Of a stretch of DNA of 64,000 nt, positions 9,160 through 17,918 are shown piece by piece. Origin of the DNA: JAICLL01 sp035252155 (GTDB lineage: Bacteria > Planctomycetota > Planctomycetia > Pirellulales > JAICIG01); assembly GCA_035252155.1 (NCBI GenBank), contig DATFDL010000224.1, positions 1 through 64,000 on the forward strand, written 5' to 3'. Under the pieces are notes generated by a model, which saw only the letters and a list, made by a program, of their open reading frames with translations, searched no databases and was not told where the DNA came from. Every line of letters begins with the position of its first letter. Positions within the stretch are counted from its first letter, which is position 1. Made by a program: the position numbers and the translations under genes.

Positions 9160-10440
9160 ATGCGCTGCGCAGAATTCAAGAGCCCTCGACGACTGGCGCG
9201 AGTCGCCGGCTTAGGGGCCGTTGCCCTATTCTTGGTTGGAATGGTGACGGCTGGCGCCGCGGAACCTGCGACGGACGTAACTGACCTCTCGTGGGTCGAC
9301 CAGCGCATCGCAGACTGGGAGCTGACTGACGAAGAGCGCCGCTTTGATGAGATCGGCTGGGCCGGCGGCCTGGACGAGGCCGCGCGCCTGGCCCGCCAGT
9401 GGCAACGGCCATTGTTCGTATTCACTTACTCCGGATCAGCGACCGAGGCCAATGCCATCGCCTTGCGGCGTTGTTGAGGCGGGGCCAACAGCATGAGAGC
9501 GGGTCCGCTCTCCAACGAAACCGTCATCTCGTTGCTCAATAGCAGTTTCGTGCCGGTCTACGTCGACGGGGTCTACCTCTCGCACAACGAGGCTGCCTCC
9601 GCCGACGAAAAAGCGGCCTATCGGCGGCTGTTTGAAGAATTCTCGCGATTCAATCGAGAGGCCGAAGCCAAGGGCGGGGCGCAGACGTCGATCGGCAGTG
9701 TGCATGCCTACATCCTCACCGCCGACGGCCGGGCCTTCGATTCGTTGCACGTCGCCGAAGCCAAAGCGAGTCGCGTGATCGAGATGCTGCGCCGCGCGAT
9801 CGAGCAACTGAAGCCCGCCGCCGGTGGACCGGCGACCAAGCCGGCGGCCCAGTCGTCGGCGCCGCAAGCGCCGCCTGGCTCGTTGGTTCTGCACCTGACT
9901 GCCCGCTATCTGCATGTGAAGCCCGGCGAGAAAGAGGCGCCCGAGGAATTTGTGCCCGTCCACACGAACGCCTTGGGGACCGACCGCGCCGGCAACTGGT
10001 CGGACCTGCCCTCGGAGAACTGGATTGTGCTTGAGCCTGCCGAGGGGCAAAAGTTCGTGCCGGCCGGCGACCTGACCGTTGGACGGTCGTGGGAAATCGA
10101 CCGCGAGCTGGCGACCAAGATTTACTTGCGGTTCTACCCGGACACCGAGTCCAACGACTTTGCCGACAACCGGATCGACCGCCAGTCGCTCCGGGCGAAA
10201 GTCGTTTCCGTGGCCGACGGCCTGGCTCGGGTGCAGTTGGAGGGCGAGTTGAAGATGAAGCACCCCTTTTATCCGCACCGCGAAGACGACCACTTCGTCG
10301 ACGCGACAGTGGCGGGTTATCTCGATTATGAAATCGGTCCGCGTCGGATTCGTTCGCTCCGGCTCGTGACCGACGAAGCCACCTACGGCAGTCCGCGGCA
10401 AACGCAGCATATTGGCGTCGCACTGCGGTCGATGCCGTGA
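9160..10440 (+). CDS. Candidate selenoprotein: secreted thioredoxin-fold protein with in-frame UGA
   Basis: Two open segments lie in one frame and are separated only by a TGA at 9475-9477; read through, they give a 426-residue protein with Sec at residue 106. The N-terminus has a signal peptide (cleavage near AGAAEP) and the DLSWVDQRIADWELT region; the Sec lies in R-R-C-U-G-G, followed by a thioredoxin-like stretch (LSNETVISLLNSSFVPVYVDGVYL). About 24 nt after the TGA, a perfect 7-bp stem (GAGAGCG/CGCTCTC, 9495-9512) carries a GGTC loop, as in the bacterial SECIS of fdhF. The ATG at 9160 follows GAAGAGG. Alternatives are a nonsense mutation or sequencing error; the hairpin argues against both. 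The second half (about 230-426) is a separate uncharacterised domain. Confidence 0.75.
9475..9512 (+). promoter_or_regulatory. SECIS-like hairpin downstream of in-frame TGA
   Basis: The TGA (9475-9477) is followed by a 7-bp stem with the tetraloop GGTC (9502-9505). Bacterial SECIS elements place a GGU-containing loop about 16-37 nt after the UGA to bind SelB. Here the loop begins 24 nt after the UGA. The stem also encodes amino acids in frame (SMRAGPLS), as in other bacterial selenoproteins. Confidence 0.7.
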
Positions 10441-10516
10441 GGGCGATTGACCCGATCGGGATCATCGGTAAATCGGACGACAAACACTGCACCGGACTCG
10501 GGCTATTGATGAAGCG

Positions 10517-12037
10517 CTAATGCGATGCTTCGCCTTCGACAAACCGAGAACGCGATTTTGCCGGGTCTGCCGTCGTCTCGATGTCGAACAAGGCACGCAC
10601 GCCGAACAGCGAGACCAACTGCGATAGTTTGGGCTGTGGAAAATTGATCTTCACGTGCAGAAACCGCTTGTCGCCGTTCTGCTCCACGGCCCACACCAGC
10701 CGGTGCTCGGCAACATCACCGCCCATTTTTAGTTCGCGCAACTGCACGGACGATACATTCCGCTCGCCCAGAGGCACCACCGCCAGCACCCGTAGTGCCT
10801 GCGAATTCTCGTCCCACATCGCCAGCGGATCGGAACATTCGAGGAAGAGCTGCCGAGGATCGGTCGAGACGGCCACGCGCAGGCCATCTTCGACCGTTTC
10901 GATCTTCGTCTCCGTCGGTATCTCCTCGGGCCGCGCGGCGAAGGGCGTGAATATGGGATCGCCGAACACGATCCCGCCGGTCGCCATGTCGAGCAGAAGA
11001 TCGCGAATCAGATCGCGCAGCGGTTGAATCGGCTGCCCGTCGGCTTCATGGATGATTTTCAGCCGGTCGAACCCCGCGGCCAAACAAGCCAAAACGACGC
11101 GGTTGTAATCGCGGCGGCGGACCTCGCCGACACTTAGCCCCTCGGCCGCCAGCGCGGCAAAGTCGCCAAACAGTTCCGGGCCGGCAGGTCTCGGGCAGGT
11201 ATACGCCACATAGGCCGCGGCCCCCGTCTTGAGCATTGCCAGGCAAAAGCTCTCGTCGCGGGGCACCGTGCGTTGCCGCTTGACGCCCGCCTGCCAGTCT
11301 TCTTCAAACCAGCGGTTCGTCACTCCGGTCAGGCAGGCGATGTTCAGCACCACCGCGCCGTCGAATCGTAAACCATCAAGGTTTTTCCAGGTTGGTCCGC
11401 CCACAACCTCGCGCGGATAGCCGTGCCCGGCGAAGAGCACCAGCGACTTTCCCGCAAGCTGCGGCATGAGGTTTTGGATGAATTGAGCATCGCGGCCCTC
11501 GGTGAAATTCTCTCCGCCGGCAATCTGCCCCCAAAGCTGCGGCAGCGTCGCCTTTCGCAGTGGGAACTGCTGTTGGCTGACGGCCGATCGCGTGACGGCC
11601 TTTTCGCCCACGCCCGCCACGGCGATTGTCGGCTCGCGGCGGTTTTGCTCGGCATCAAAACCACGCCGGGCCAGAGACAACGCAGTCTCGGGCGTATCGC
11701 CGGTGATGAATCCATAAGCAAAATCGACAAACGGATCGTCGTCGACTTCGGTGGACAATTTCAGAAAGCTCCGAGCAAGATTGACATCCAAATCGTCGGG
11801 CCGCACGACGATGGCCACGTATTGCGGCTGCTTAGCGCGGAGTGTCTCCAGCAAATCCGAGAAATGCTGTACATCGCTTGAAACAACTTCACCGCCGCGC
11901 AGCTTTGCCAAGCATTCCGCGGCGGCGTAATACGGGTCTTTGGGGCCGACCAGATCGACGACGATGTAGTCGCTGCCAACAGCGACCGAAGTGGCCGCAA
12001 TCAACAAGACGAACAGCGCGCGTGGGAAATGAAGCAT
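10517..12037 (-). CDS. Secreted caspase/gingipain-like (C25-type) peptidase homologue
   Basis: This 506-residue protein has a signal peptide (residues 1-20), then a Rossmann-like region in which FAGHGYP (H205) and LNIACLTGV (C235) sit at the ends of consecutive strands. That His-Cys arrangement is the catalytic dyad of caspase-fold (clan CD) peptidases such as gingipains. The segment after about residue 330 resembles no domain I know. It is translated downstream of a 98-residue membrane protein whose stop overlaps its ATG. Peptidase activity is inferred from the dyad, and could be lost; its target is unknown. Confidence 0.6.
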   Translation of the reverse strand: MLHFPRALFVLLIAATSVAVGSDYIVVDLVGPKDPYYAAAECLAKLRGGEVVSSDVQHFSDLLETLRAKQPQYVAIVVRPDDLDVNLARSFLKLSTEVDDDPFVDFAYGFITGDTPETALSLARRGFDAEQNRREPTIAVAGVGEKAVTRSAVSQQQFPLRKATLPQLWGQIAGGENFTEGRDAQFIQNLMPQLAGKSLVLFAGHGYPREVVGGPTWKNLDGLRFDGAVVLNIACLTGVTNRWFEEDWQAGVKRQRTVPRDESFCLAMLKTGAAAYVAYTCPRPAGPELFGDFAALAAEGLSVGEVRRRDYNRVVLACLAAGFDRLKIIHEADGQPIQPLRDLIRDLLLDMATGGIVFGDPIFTPFAARPEEIPTETKIETVEDGLRVAVSTDPRQLFLECSDPLAMWDENSQALRVLAVVPLGERNVSSVQLRELKMGGDVAEHRLVWAVEQNGDKRFLHVKINFPQPKLSQLVSLFGVRALFDIETTADPAKSRSRFVEGEASH

Positions 12038-12333
12038 CAGTTAACCATCAAAGCTCGCTCGGACGATTCCGGCATTTTAGCCGCTTGGTTCGCCAATGGA
12101 ACCGAGATGATCCCAAATTCGTCGTCATACGCGGCGGCGATGATCAGGAATTGCAAAGGAAGCGTGAACAATAGGCCCACGTAGCAAAAATAAACGCCCA
12201 TCATGCCAATGATCATCGCCAGAAAGCTCACCAGCAGCCTTTCCAGCAGCCGTACTCGCGTGGCGCGCCAGCTTTCGCCGATCGCCGTGGCAAAATCGTA
12301 GCCGCGATCGGCCACCAAGGGCATGACGAACAT
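12037..12333 (-). CDS. Small membrane protein coupled to the C25-like gene
   Basis: This 98-residue protein has two hydrophobic segments (about residues 33-52 and 53-72) and opens with a RGYDFATAIGESWRATRVRLLERLL helix. It resembles the repeating unit of multipass proteins with a conserved YxxAxxxS-type helix, but it is short. The TGA ends on the same base where the next gene's ATG begins (TGATG), so the two are coupled. I do not recognise a defined family, and it might be a remnant of a longer multipass protein. Confidence 0.5.
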   Translation of the reverse strand: MFVMPLVADRGYDFATAIGESWRATRVRLLERLLVSFLAMIIGMMGVYFCYVGLLFTLPLQFLIIAAAYDDEFGIISVPLANQAAKMPESSERALMVN

Positions 12334-12543
12334 GGTGCGCGCGTTAATCCATAGGGTCCCGCTGGATCAGCCCCGCTTGCCACGACTGTATTTCTACGCA
12401 TCGAGCGGGCTCGTTTCAAGGCAAGCGGCTCGGGCGGTTTGAAGGGACGGTTAATTCTTGCCAGCCGGTACGGTTCTCTTCGCGTCAGGCGAAACGTCGA
12501 TCGCGTTTTTCGCCCCATCTATGTTTAAGCGATCAAGCCCCGC

Positions 12544-13446
12544 ATGAGTATCTACGTCGAAACGCGAATCCAGGCTCCCATGGCAGACTTGTGGCAGAAG
12601 TCGCAAGACCCTCAATTGCACCAACGCTGGGACGCCCGGTTTTCCTCGATTACGTATCGCCCTCGCCTCCACGAGTCGCAGCCACAGAAGTTTCATTACG
12701 CAACTAGACTCGGTCTCGGACTCACCATCGCTGGCGAAGGTGAGACGATCGGCCAGCGCGACGATCTCGACCGGTGCACATCTTCTCTACGGTTTTGGTC
12801 GGATGATCCGAAATCGCTGATCTGCGAAGGGGCCGGATATTGGCAGTATGTAGCGACAGACGCCGGCATCCGATTCATCACGGCGTATGACTACAAGACA
12901 CGCTTCGGTTGGGTTGGCCAGGCCGTCGATCGGCTTGCGTTTCGGCCCTTTTTGGGGTGGGCAACCGCCTGGAGCTTCGACCGCTTGCGGTTATGGCTGG
13001 AGCGGGGAATCGATCCGGCCTTGTCGCTGCAGCGAACGCTGATCCATGCGATCTGCCGCGTCGCGCTCGCTTTTGTCTGGATTTATCACGGTCTGGTTCC
13101 CAAGCTGATCGCCAGAGATCCGGACGAGCTGCGGCTATTGGGCGAGACGGGCATCAGCGAGATGAGCTTGCCGGCGGCGCTGACGGTCATCGGTATTGCG
13201 GAAATGTGCCTCGGTGTTTGCGTCCTGGTTTTTTTCCGCAGCCGCTGGCCGCTGGCGATCACAGCCGTCTTGATGCTCCTGGCCACCATTGCCATCGCCT
13301 TCAATTCGCCACGCTATTTGAGTGCCGCCTTCAATCCGGTCAGTCTCAACTTTCTGCTGACGTTGGTTTCGCTCATCGGGCTCGTGACGATGAACGACCT
13401 GCCGTCCGCCCTACGATGTCTTCGCCAGAAACCGAGGAACGAATAA
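12544..13446 (+). CDS. SRPBCC/DoxX-like fusion membrane protein
   Basis: This 300-residue protein begins with a ligand-binding-like SRPBCC region (MSIYVETRIQAPMADLWQ, about residues 1-150) and ends with four predicted membrane segments of DoxX-like type (ICRVALAFVWIYHGLVPKL near 170-190, and segments near 215, 240 and 270). DoxX-like proteins are quinone- or redox-linked membrane proteins. It is followed by a DUF4166 gene whose ATG overlaps its TAA (TAATG), a conserved pairing in several bacteria. The role is unknown. Confidence 0.72.
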   Translation: MSIYVETRIQAPMADLWQKSQDPQLHQRWDARFSSITYRPRLHESQPQKFHYATRLGLGLTIAGEGETIGQRDDLDRCTSSLRFWSDDPKSLICEGAGYWQYVATDAGIRFITAYDYKTRFGWVGQAVDRLAFRPFLGWATAWSFDRLRLWLERGIDPALSLQRTLIHAICRVALAFVWIYHGLVPKLIARDPDELRLLGETGISEMSLPAALTVIGIAEMCLGVCVLVFFRSRWPLAITAVLMLLATIAIAFNSPRYLSAAFNPVSLNFLLTLVSLIGLVTMNDLPSALRCLRQKPRNE

Positions 13447-14123
13447 TGCCATCGATCTACCAGCGCGCTCTTGGCTCCGATTTTCAGAAGCTTCATCCAA
13501 AGATTCAGCAGCGCTTCGGATTTTCGAGCGACGACGGGGTGGCGTCGATCGGCTCAGGAATCATGGAAGAAATCTGGCGAGGCGGCTTCTACACCGTCCC
13601 CTTCTTGTACCTTGGCGCCGTGAGGCGGATTATGTTTCCCGAGCGGGGCCGCCACGTTCCATTCACCGTCGAAAACTATGCCTATCGCGATCGCTTCGGT
13701 CGGGATACGGTCACTTGGATTCGGACCTTTGAAGGTCGCAAACGACGCCGCTTCGATGCCTACATGGTCTTTAGCGAATCCCGCGGCGGTGTGGTTGATT
13801 ATCTAGGATCGCACCAGCATCTCGCCGTTGACCTTGACCTATCAGTCGACGAGCGGGGCGGACTCCGAATTCGCTCCAGCGCGCAACGGTTCTATGAAGG
13901 GCACGTCGCCTTCGACTTTCCAATGTCCTTGTCTGGAATTGCCGACGTTTGCGAGTGGTACGACGACGACCAGCAGGCATATCGTATCCAGGTCGAGGTC
14001 ACCAACGGCAGGTGGGGGCGTCTCTTCGGGTACCGGGGCTGGTTTACGGCGAAGTGGCAGAAGGTGGATCCCTGCAAAATTCCGGATAAAGTTCGGCCGA
14101 TGAGGGAGGAGCGTCGCGAATAG
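13446..14123 (+). CDS. DUF4166 domain protein
   Basis: This 225-residue protein fits DUF4166: YQRALGSDFQKLHPKIQQRF at the start, IMEEIWRGG, and VPFTVENYAYRDRFGRDTVTWIRTF near 70-95. DUF4166 proteins often follow DoxX-like or saccharopine-dehydrogenase-type genes and have no known activity. The start overlaps the TAA of the DoxX-like gene, so I use the ATG at 13446 and not an out-of-frame-looking upstream extension. It is soluble, with no obvious signal or membrane helix. Confidence 0.78.
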   Translation: MPSIYQRALGSDFQKLHPKIQQRFGFSSDDGVASIGSGIMEEIWRGGFYTVPFLYLGAVRRIMFPERGRHVPFTVENYAYRDRFGRDTVTWIRTFEGRKRRRFDAYMVFSESRGGVVDYLGSHQHLAVDLDLSVDERGGLRIRSSAQRFYEGHVAFDFPMSLSGIADVCEWYDDDQQAYRIQVEVTNGRWGRLFGYRGWFTAKWQKVDPCKIPDKVRPMREERRE

Positions 14124-14256
14124 CACAAGCATCGACGCGATTACGGCTTGCCTTCGCTATCAGGACGACGGCTTGATCGCCACGGTGGAAATCGAGCGAG
14201 CAAGCGACGACAAAAACGGGAATTGATCTGACTAGTAAATACTCGTCACCGCAGAC

Positions 14257-15258
14257 TCAGTAACAAACGTCGCAGACCACCATGCGGTGATCGGAGTGCC
14301 GCGTTTTTGAACTGTACACGTCGGTGGCTCGCAATTGCGGCGAAAGCCAAATCTGGTCGATCCGCGAGAAGGGTGCAGTGTTGATCGCGGTATTGCCCCA
14401 ACCGCGGCCGGCTTCGCCGAACGCGTCGTGAAGGGACGATTGCAGCGAATCGAACACCGCGTCGCCGGGCGGAGCATTGAAATCGCCGCCGATAATGATT
14501 GGCAATCCCGCGGAGGAATTGCCGAGTGCTGTGATGATTCGCTGCAACTGTTTGCGCCTCCGCTGGCGATTCGCGGTTTGCGCTCGCCAGCAGTCAGGTG
14601 ACCACAGGTCGACGCGCACCACCGGCGCTTCCAGCCGTAAACTGATGACTTCGATTTCAGATCCCTGCCGGAGGCGTATTCGGGCATGAACAGCATTCGT
14701 CGTGATATCTTCCGGCACTGGTAGGCGGATGATTTTGCCATGCGCAATGATCGAGGCGTCGACGCCCGATAACACTTCGCCCTCATCGCCGAATAGATCG
14801 CGGGCGAATGATACGAGCGGTTCGCGACCCGGCGATTCCTGCACGAGCACGATATCTGGGCGCAGGGCGGCCAGTTCGCACAATGCCTCGCTGCTCCCCG
14901 CGCAGTTGAGTGAAACGAGCCTGATGCCCTCGCCGCGCTCGTCGGCTGAAAACCTCAGCAGGCTTCGCGGATGGTCCGAGAAAACGAGAAGCAACACGCA
15001 CCAGGCCAGTATCCCACCAATTAACCAACGCCTGGTAAATTGCCTTCGTGCCGCGGCAACAAGTATGAGGCCAGCCAGCACCCAAACCCACACTGGGAAG
15101 ACGGTAACCGCGGCCCACGCATCGAGCCTCCAGGCATAGCAGATTGCGATCGCCAAGCACAATAGTAGCGAACAGCCATAGGCGGTTCGGCTTAAATGCT
15201 TCTTAAATGCGAGCGCCCGCGATGATGTCCGCTTCAAGGATGCATCGCGCACTTCCAT
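14257..15258 (-). CDS. Endonuclease/exonuclease/phosphatase-family membrane protein
   Basis: This 333-residue protein has three hydrophobic segments near the N-terminus (about residues 24-95), then an EEP catalytic domain outside or inside the membrane: LVSLNCAG, VLVQES (metal-binding Glu), IIGGDFNAP and SDHRMVV are the standard landmarks, with the SDH catalytic histidine near the C-terminus. I chose the ATG at 15258, which has a GAGGG spaced upstream; starts at 15282 and 15357 are also possible. The fold is shared by DNases, phosphatidylinositol phosphatases and sphingomyelinases, so the substrate is not decided. Confidence 0.75.
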   Translation of the reverse strand: MEVRDASLKRTSSRALAFKKHLSRTAYGCSLLLCLAIAICYAWRLDAWAAVTVFPVWVWVLAGLILVAAARRQFTRRWLIGGILAWCVLLLVFSDHPRSLLRFSADERGEGIRLVSLNCAGSSEALCELAALRPDIVLVQESPGREPLVSFARDLFGDEGEVLSGVDASIIAHGKIIRLPVPEDITTNAVHARIRLRQGSEIEVISLRLEAPVVRVDLWSPDCWRAQTANRQRRRKQLQRIITALGNSSAGLPIIIGGDFNAPPGDAVFDSLQSSLHDAFGEAGRGWGNTAINTAPFSRIDQIWLSPQLRATDVYSSKTRHSDHRMVVCDVCY

Positions 15259-15290
15259 GGACCCTCGCGACCCTAGTTCCATAGTGCGGC

Positions 15291-15608
15291 TTACAGATGG
15301 ACGGCGATCCAACGTTCCTGTTCGCCGGGCACCGGCTTCGCAGAGGATTCGGCCCACGGGATCGACTGGCCGGCGGCGCGGTATCGCGAGACGGCAGTTT
15401 TGAACGCCGCAACCAGCGCAGCCAGCGCCTCACGTTGGCTTTTGCCGCGGGCAACCACTTCGGGCAGGTTGCACGAGCGCGCCGAAATCCATCCCTCGGC
15501 GTCCGGAGGCGAGAGAAACGCATGGCAATTGTAAACCGGCACGCTCGCGGCCGAATTGCCGTCTTCGCTGGCGGCGTGAGGGGCCGATTCGTTCAATTCG
15601 TTATTCAT
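15291..15608 (-). CDS. HicB-like small protein
   Basis: This 105-residue protein has an acidic, low-complexity N-terminus (about 1-22), then a HicB-like partial RNase H fold: YNCHAFLSPPDAEGWISARSCNLPEVVARGKSQREALAALVAAFKTAV. HicB proteins are antitoxins paired with HicA, but no HicA-like gene is adjacent. Stand-alone copies occur in planctomycetes. I chose the ATG at 15608 as the shortest start before the conserved part; the upstream open frame contains no family signal. Confidence 0.55.
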   Translation of the reverse strand: MNNELNESAPHAASEDGNSAASVPVYNCHAFLSPPDAEGWISARSCNLPEVVARGKSQREALAALVAAFKTAVSRYRAAGQSIPWAESSAKPVPGEQERWIAVHL

Positions 15609-15717
15609 TTCACTGGGCGGGAGCGGGTTTTCACGCAGTCTGGCGCCTTCTCCACGGTTTGTCACGTCCGAATGCCGCGACCCTCCGCTGCCGCGGACCG
15701 TCTGCGTAAATCTTTTT

Positions 15718-17769
15718 CTAAACCGAAGGCGGTACGTCCAGAACTGGGTTACGATCGAAGAATCCATCCGGCTTGAGCGAGAAGCCCAGGGATGCCACCG
15801 GCATGACCGGCCAATCTTCGATGCGCGGCACGTGCGTGTGGCCGAAGACGTACCAAACCACCAGCGGCGTATTTTCGATGGAACGATCGGCGGCGGTCCA
15901 AATCGGCAGACCGTCGCCCGTGGGGTGCTGGTTGGGAAAATCGCCCGCGGCGAAGCGCTGGTTGGCATCGTAGGGCGTAACCCAGAGCTGGTGATTGATG
16001 AAGCCTGCCCGCTTCACCACGGCTGCGTCGGGCTGCACGAGCGGCGGAGAATTTTCGCCCGGAACAAGTCGATAGGCTGCCGGTCTGCCCAGGTAGTTCT
16101 TGCGCTGCGGATTCAGAATCCGCCAGAAGCGCGACGAGGCGCTGTTGACCGAGCGCCGCGCGGCCAGTTCGCTCGCAAGCCGCGTCGCTTCGGCTCGGAA
16201 GGCGTTGCCGTGCGGATTCTCGGGGCCGCGGGGCACCGAGACCGTGTTGACTTCCTCCACCGAGTTGGCGTCGCCATCGACCGCCACGTCAAGCCGGGCG
16301 GCAAAAATGTGCTGGTGGAACGGCGCATTTAAGCGCGGGGCGACTTCGCTGCCAAACCGCGATTGTTCCCCAGGTTTGAGCGCCGTGGTGTTGACGATGC
16401 CCGTCAGCTTCACCTCGCACTGAATCGTCCCGTCCAGATAAAAGTGCCAATAGAACCCGTAGTCGTAGTTGCCGACGGTGGCGATGAACGACACCACCAG
16501 CCGCCGGTTGCGGCGCGTTTCGGTTTGGCCGGTGCGCCAATCGGTGTGCTTCCAGAGCAGGCCGGCGTCTTCCTCATGTAGGCAGACGGCGTTCTTGAGG
16601 GTGACCGGCCGGCCGCGGCTGTCGCAAACGTGGACATCAAAGTACCGTACCGTTCCCAAGCAATCGCAGCCCAGGACCAGCGAGTTGGCCATTGTGCCGA
16701 TGCCAAATTCGCCGATGTCGAAAGCGTTCTTGCGATAGCTGCTTTCATCAGGATCGCCATAAGGCACTACCATCTCGCCGATGCTCGCGCGGTAAAGAAC
16801 CGGCCGTTCGCGGCCCTGGTCTTCATAACGAATCGTGTACAGCACGAGTCCTTCGCGAGGCGTGAAGCCGATGCGGAATTTCCACCTCTGCCAGCTCACT
16901 TCCTGGCCGTCGACGGTGAAGCTTGGTCCGTCGGGCTGCGATACTTCGAGTGGCTTCAGGCCGCCCCGCATCTCGGGAAGATAATCGCGCGACCAGTTGC
17001 CGCTGGCTGGCGGCAGCGGCACGGTGCCAAAATCTTCGATCCGCAGCACTTTCATCTTGTGCAGGTCGACGACGGCCACGATTCCTTCCAGCGGCCGGGC
17101 GTAGCCATTATCGCCCGGCTCGCTGCGGAGCCAGCAGAGTGCCCGCGACAACCGTCTGCCCTGGTCTTCCGGCAATTCCGTCCCATACATGCCCGCCGAC
17201 CAGGCGTCGACCATCACCAGATCGACATCGCCCACGCCGCGCTTAGCCAGCGCCGCGCGAAACTCGGGCGAGCTTTTGACAGCAGCCTCGCAGTCGGCGA
17301 ATTCCTCGAGCACAATGGGCGGTTGCAAGCCCGCGGCCAGCGGTTCGAACTTCGTAACCTGAGTGGTGGTCAAATCGACTTGGGCCTCGAACGCCTGTCC
17401 TTTCGCGGTGTCCATCACCAGCACGGCTGCCATCCGCGCAAGACCAGCTTGCGGCAGCGAGGCCACGGCGTTCAGGCGGCTCGGCTCGGCCAAAGTGACA
17501 CTGACGAACCGCCAGGATTCGCTGAGTGATTTTTGCTGGCGGAGGGCGGCCACAGCCCGTTCGATCTCTCCGGCGGTGAGGGGATCGAGCGGATGAGCGG
17601 CGAGTGTGGCAATCTGGTGATCGTCGGAATGCCGCTCCGTTGCTTGAGCGGCTTCGACGCACAGCCACCGTCCGGCTGCCACGAGGCCCGTCGCCGCGGC
17701 CGACGCGCCAAGAAAGGTCCTTCGTGAAGCTAAACTACCAGCCGGGACATGTTCAGGGGTGTCTGCCAT
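15718..17769 (-). CDS. Copper amine oxidase (primary amine oxidase), Tat-exported
   Basis: This 683-residue protein starts at the ATG at 17769 and shows a twin-arginine leader (SRRTFLGASAAATG, about residues 14-27). The cofactor-forming Tyr435 lies in VGNYDYGFYWHF, the site of topaquinone formation; H485 and H487 in HQHIF and H646 in HVPRIEDWPVMP match the three copper ligands. The upstream catalytic Asp region (KNAFDIGEFGIG) is also present. It oxidises primary amines to aldehydes with release of ammonia and hydrogen peroxide, here probably in the periplasm. It is isolated from other amine genes. Confidence 0.9.
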   Translation of the reverse strand: MADTPEHVPAGSLASRRTFLGASAAATGLVAAGRWLCVEAAQATERHSDDHQIATLAAHPLDPLTAGEIERAVAALRQQKSLSESWRFVSVTLAEPSRLNAVASLPQAGLARMAAVLVMDTAKGQAFEAQVDLTTTQVTKFEPLAAGLQPPIVLEEFADCEAAVKSSPEFRAALAKRGVGDVDLVMVDAWSAGMYGTELPEDQGRRLSRALCWLRSEPGDNGYARPLEGIVAVVDLHKMKVLRIEDFGTVPLPPASGNWSRDYLPEMRGGLKPLEVSQPDGPSFTVDGQEVSWQRWKFRIGFTPREGLVLYTIRYEDQGRERPVLYRASIGEMVVPYGDPDESSYRKNAFDIGEFGIGTMANSLVLGCDCLGTVRYFDVHVCDSRGRPVTLKNAVCLHEEDAGLLWKHTDWRTGQTETRRNRRLVVSFIATVGNYDYGFYWHFYLDGTIQCEVKLTGIVNTTALKPGEQSRFGSEVAPRLNAPFHQHIFAARLDVAVDGDANSVEEVNTVSVPRGPENPHGNAFRAEATRLASELAARRSVNSASSRFWRILNPQRKNYLGRPAAYRLVPGENSPPLVQPDAAVVKRAGFINHQLWVTPYDANQRFAAGDFPNQHPTGDGLPIWTAADRSIENTPLVVWYVFGHTHVPRIEDWPVMPVASLGFSLKPDGFFDRNPVLDVPPSV

Positions 17770-17918
17770 AGGAGCGGTCCTTGAAAACCTGCCATGAGGG
17801 GCAAACTTATCCAGCGGGCTGCCGGCGCCAAATAGATTCAATTCTCCGTCAGCAAGCCGCAATACTGTATTACAGGATCTAAGAACCACCAACCCCCCGC
17901 GTCTGGTAGAATGAGTGG

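Noticed and set aside
9052..9477. Treating the first half of the selenoprotein candidate as a complete gene with an upstream start
   Set aside because: The added N-terminus overlaps the MITE, lacks a signal peptide and has no family text; the same frame continues after TGA.
12909..13445. Upstream extension of the DUF4166 frame
   Set aside because: The extension lies inside the DoxX-like gene in another frame; the TAATG overlap start at 13446 is a better fit.
14124..14256. Short ORF after DUF4166
   Set aside because: About 30 codons remain open but there is no start codon or family signal.
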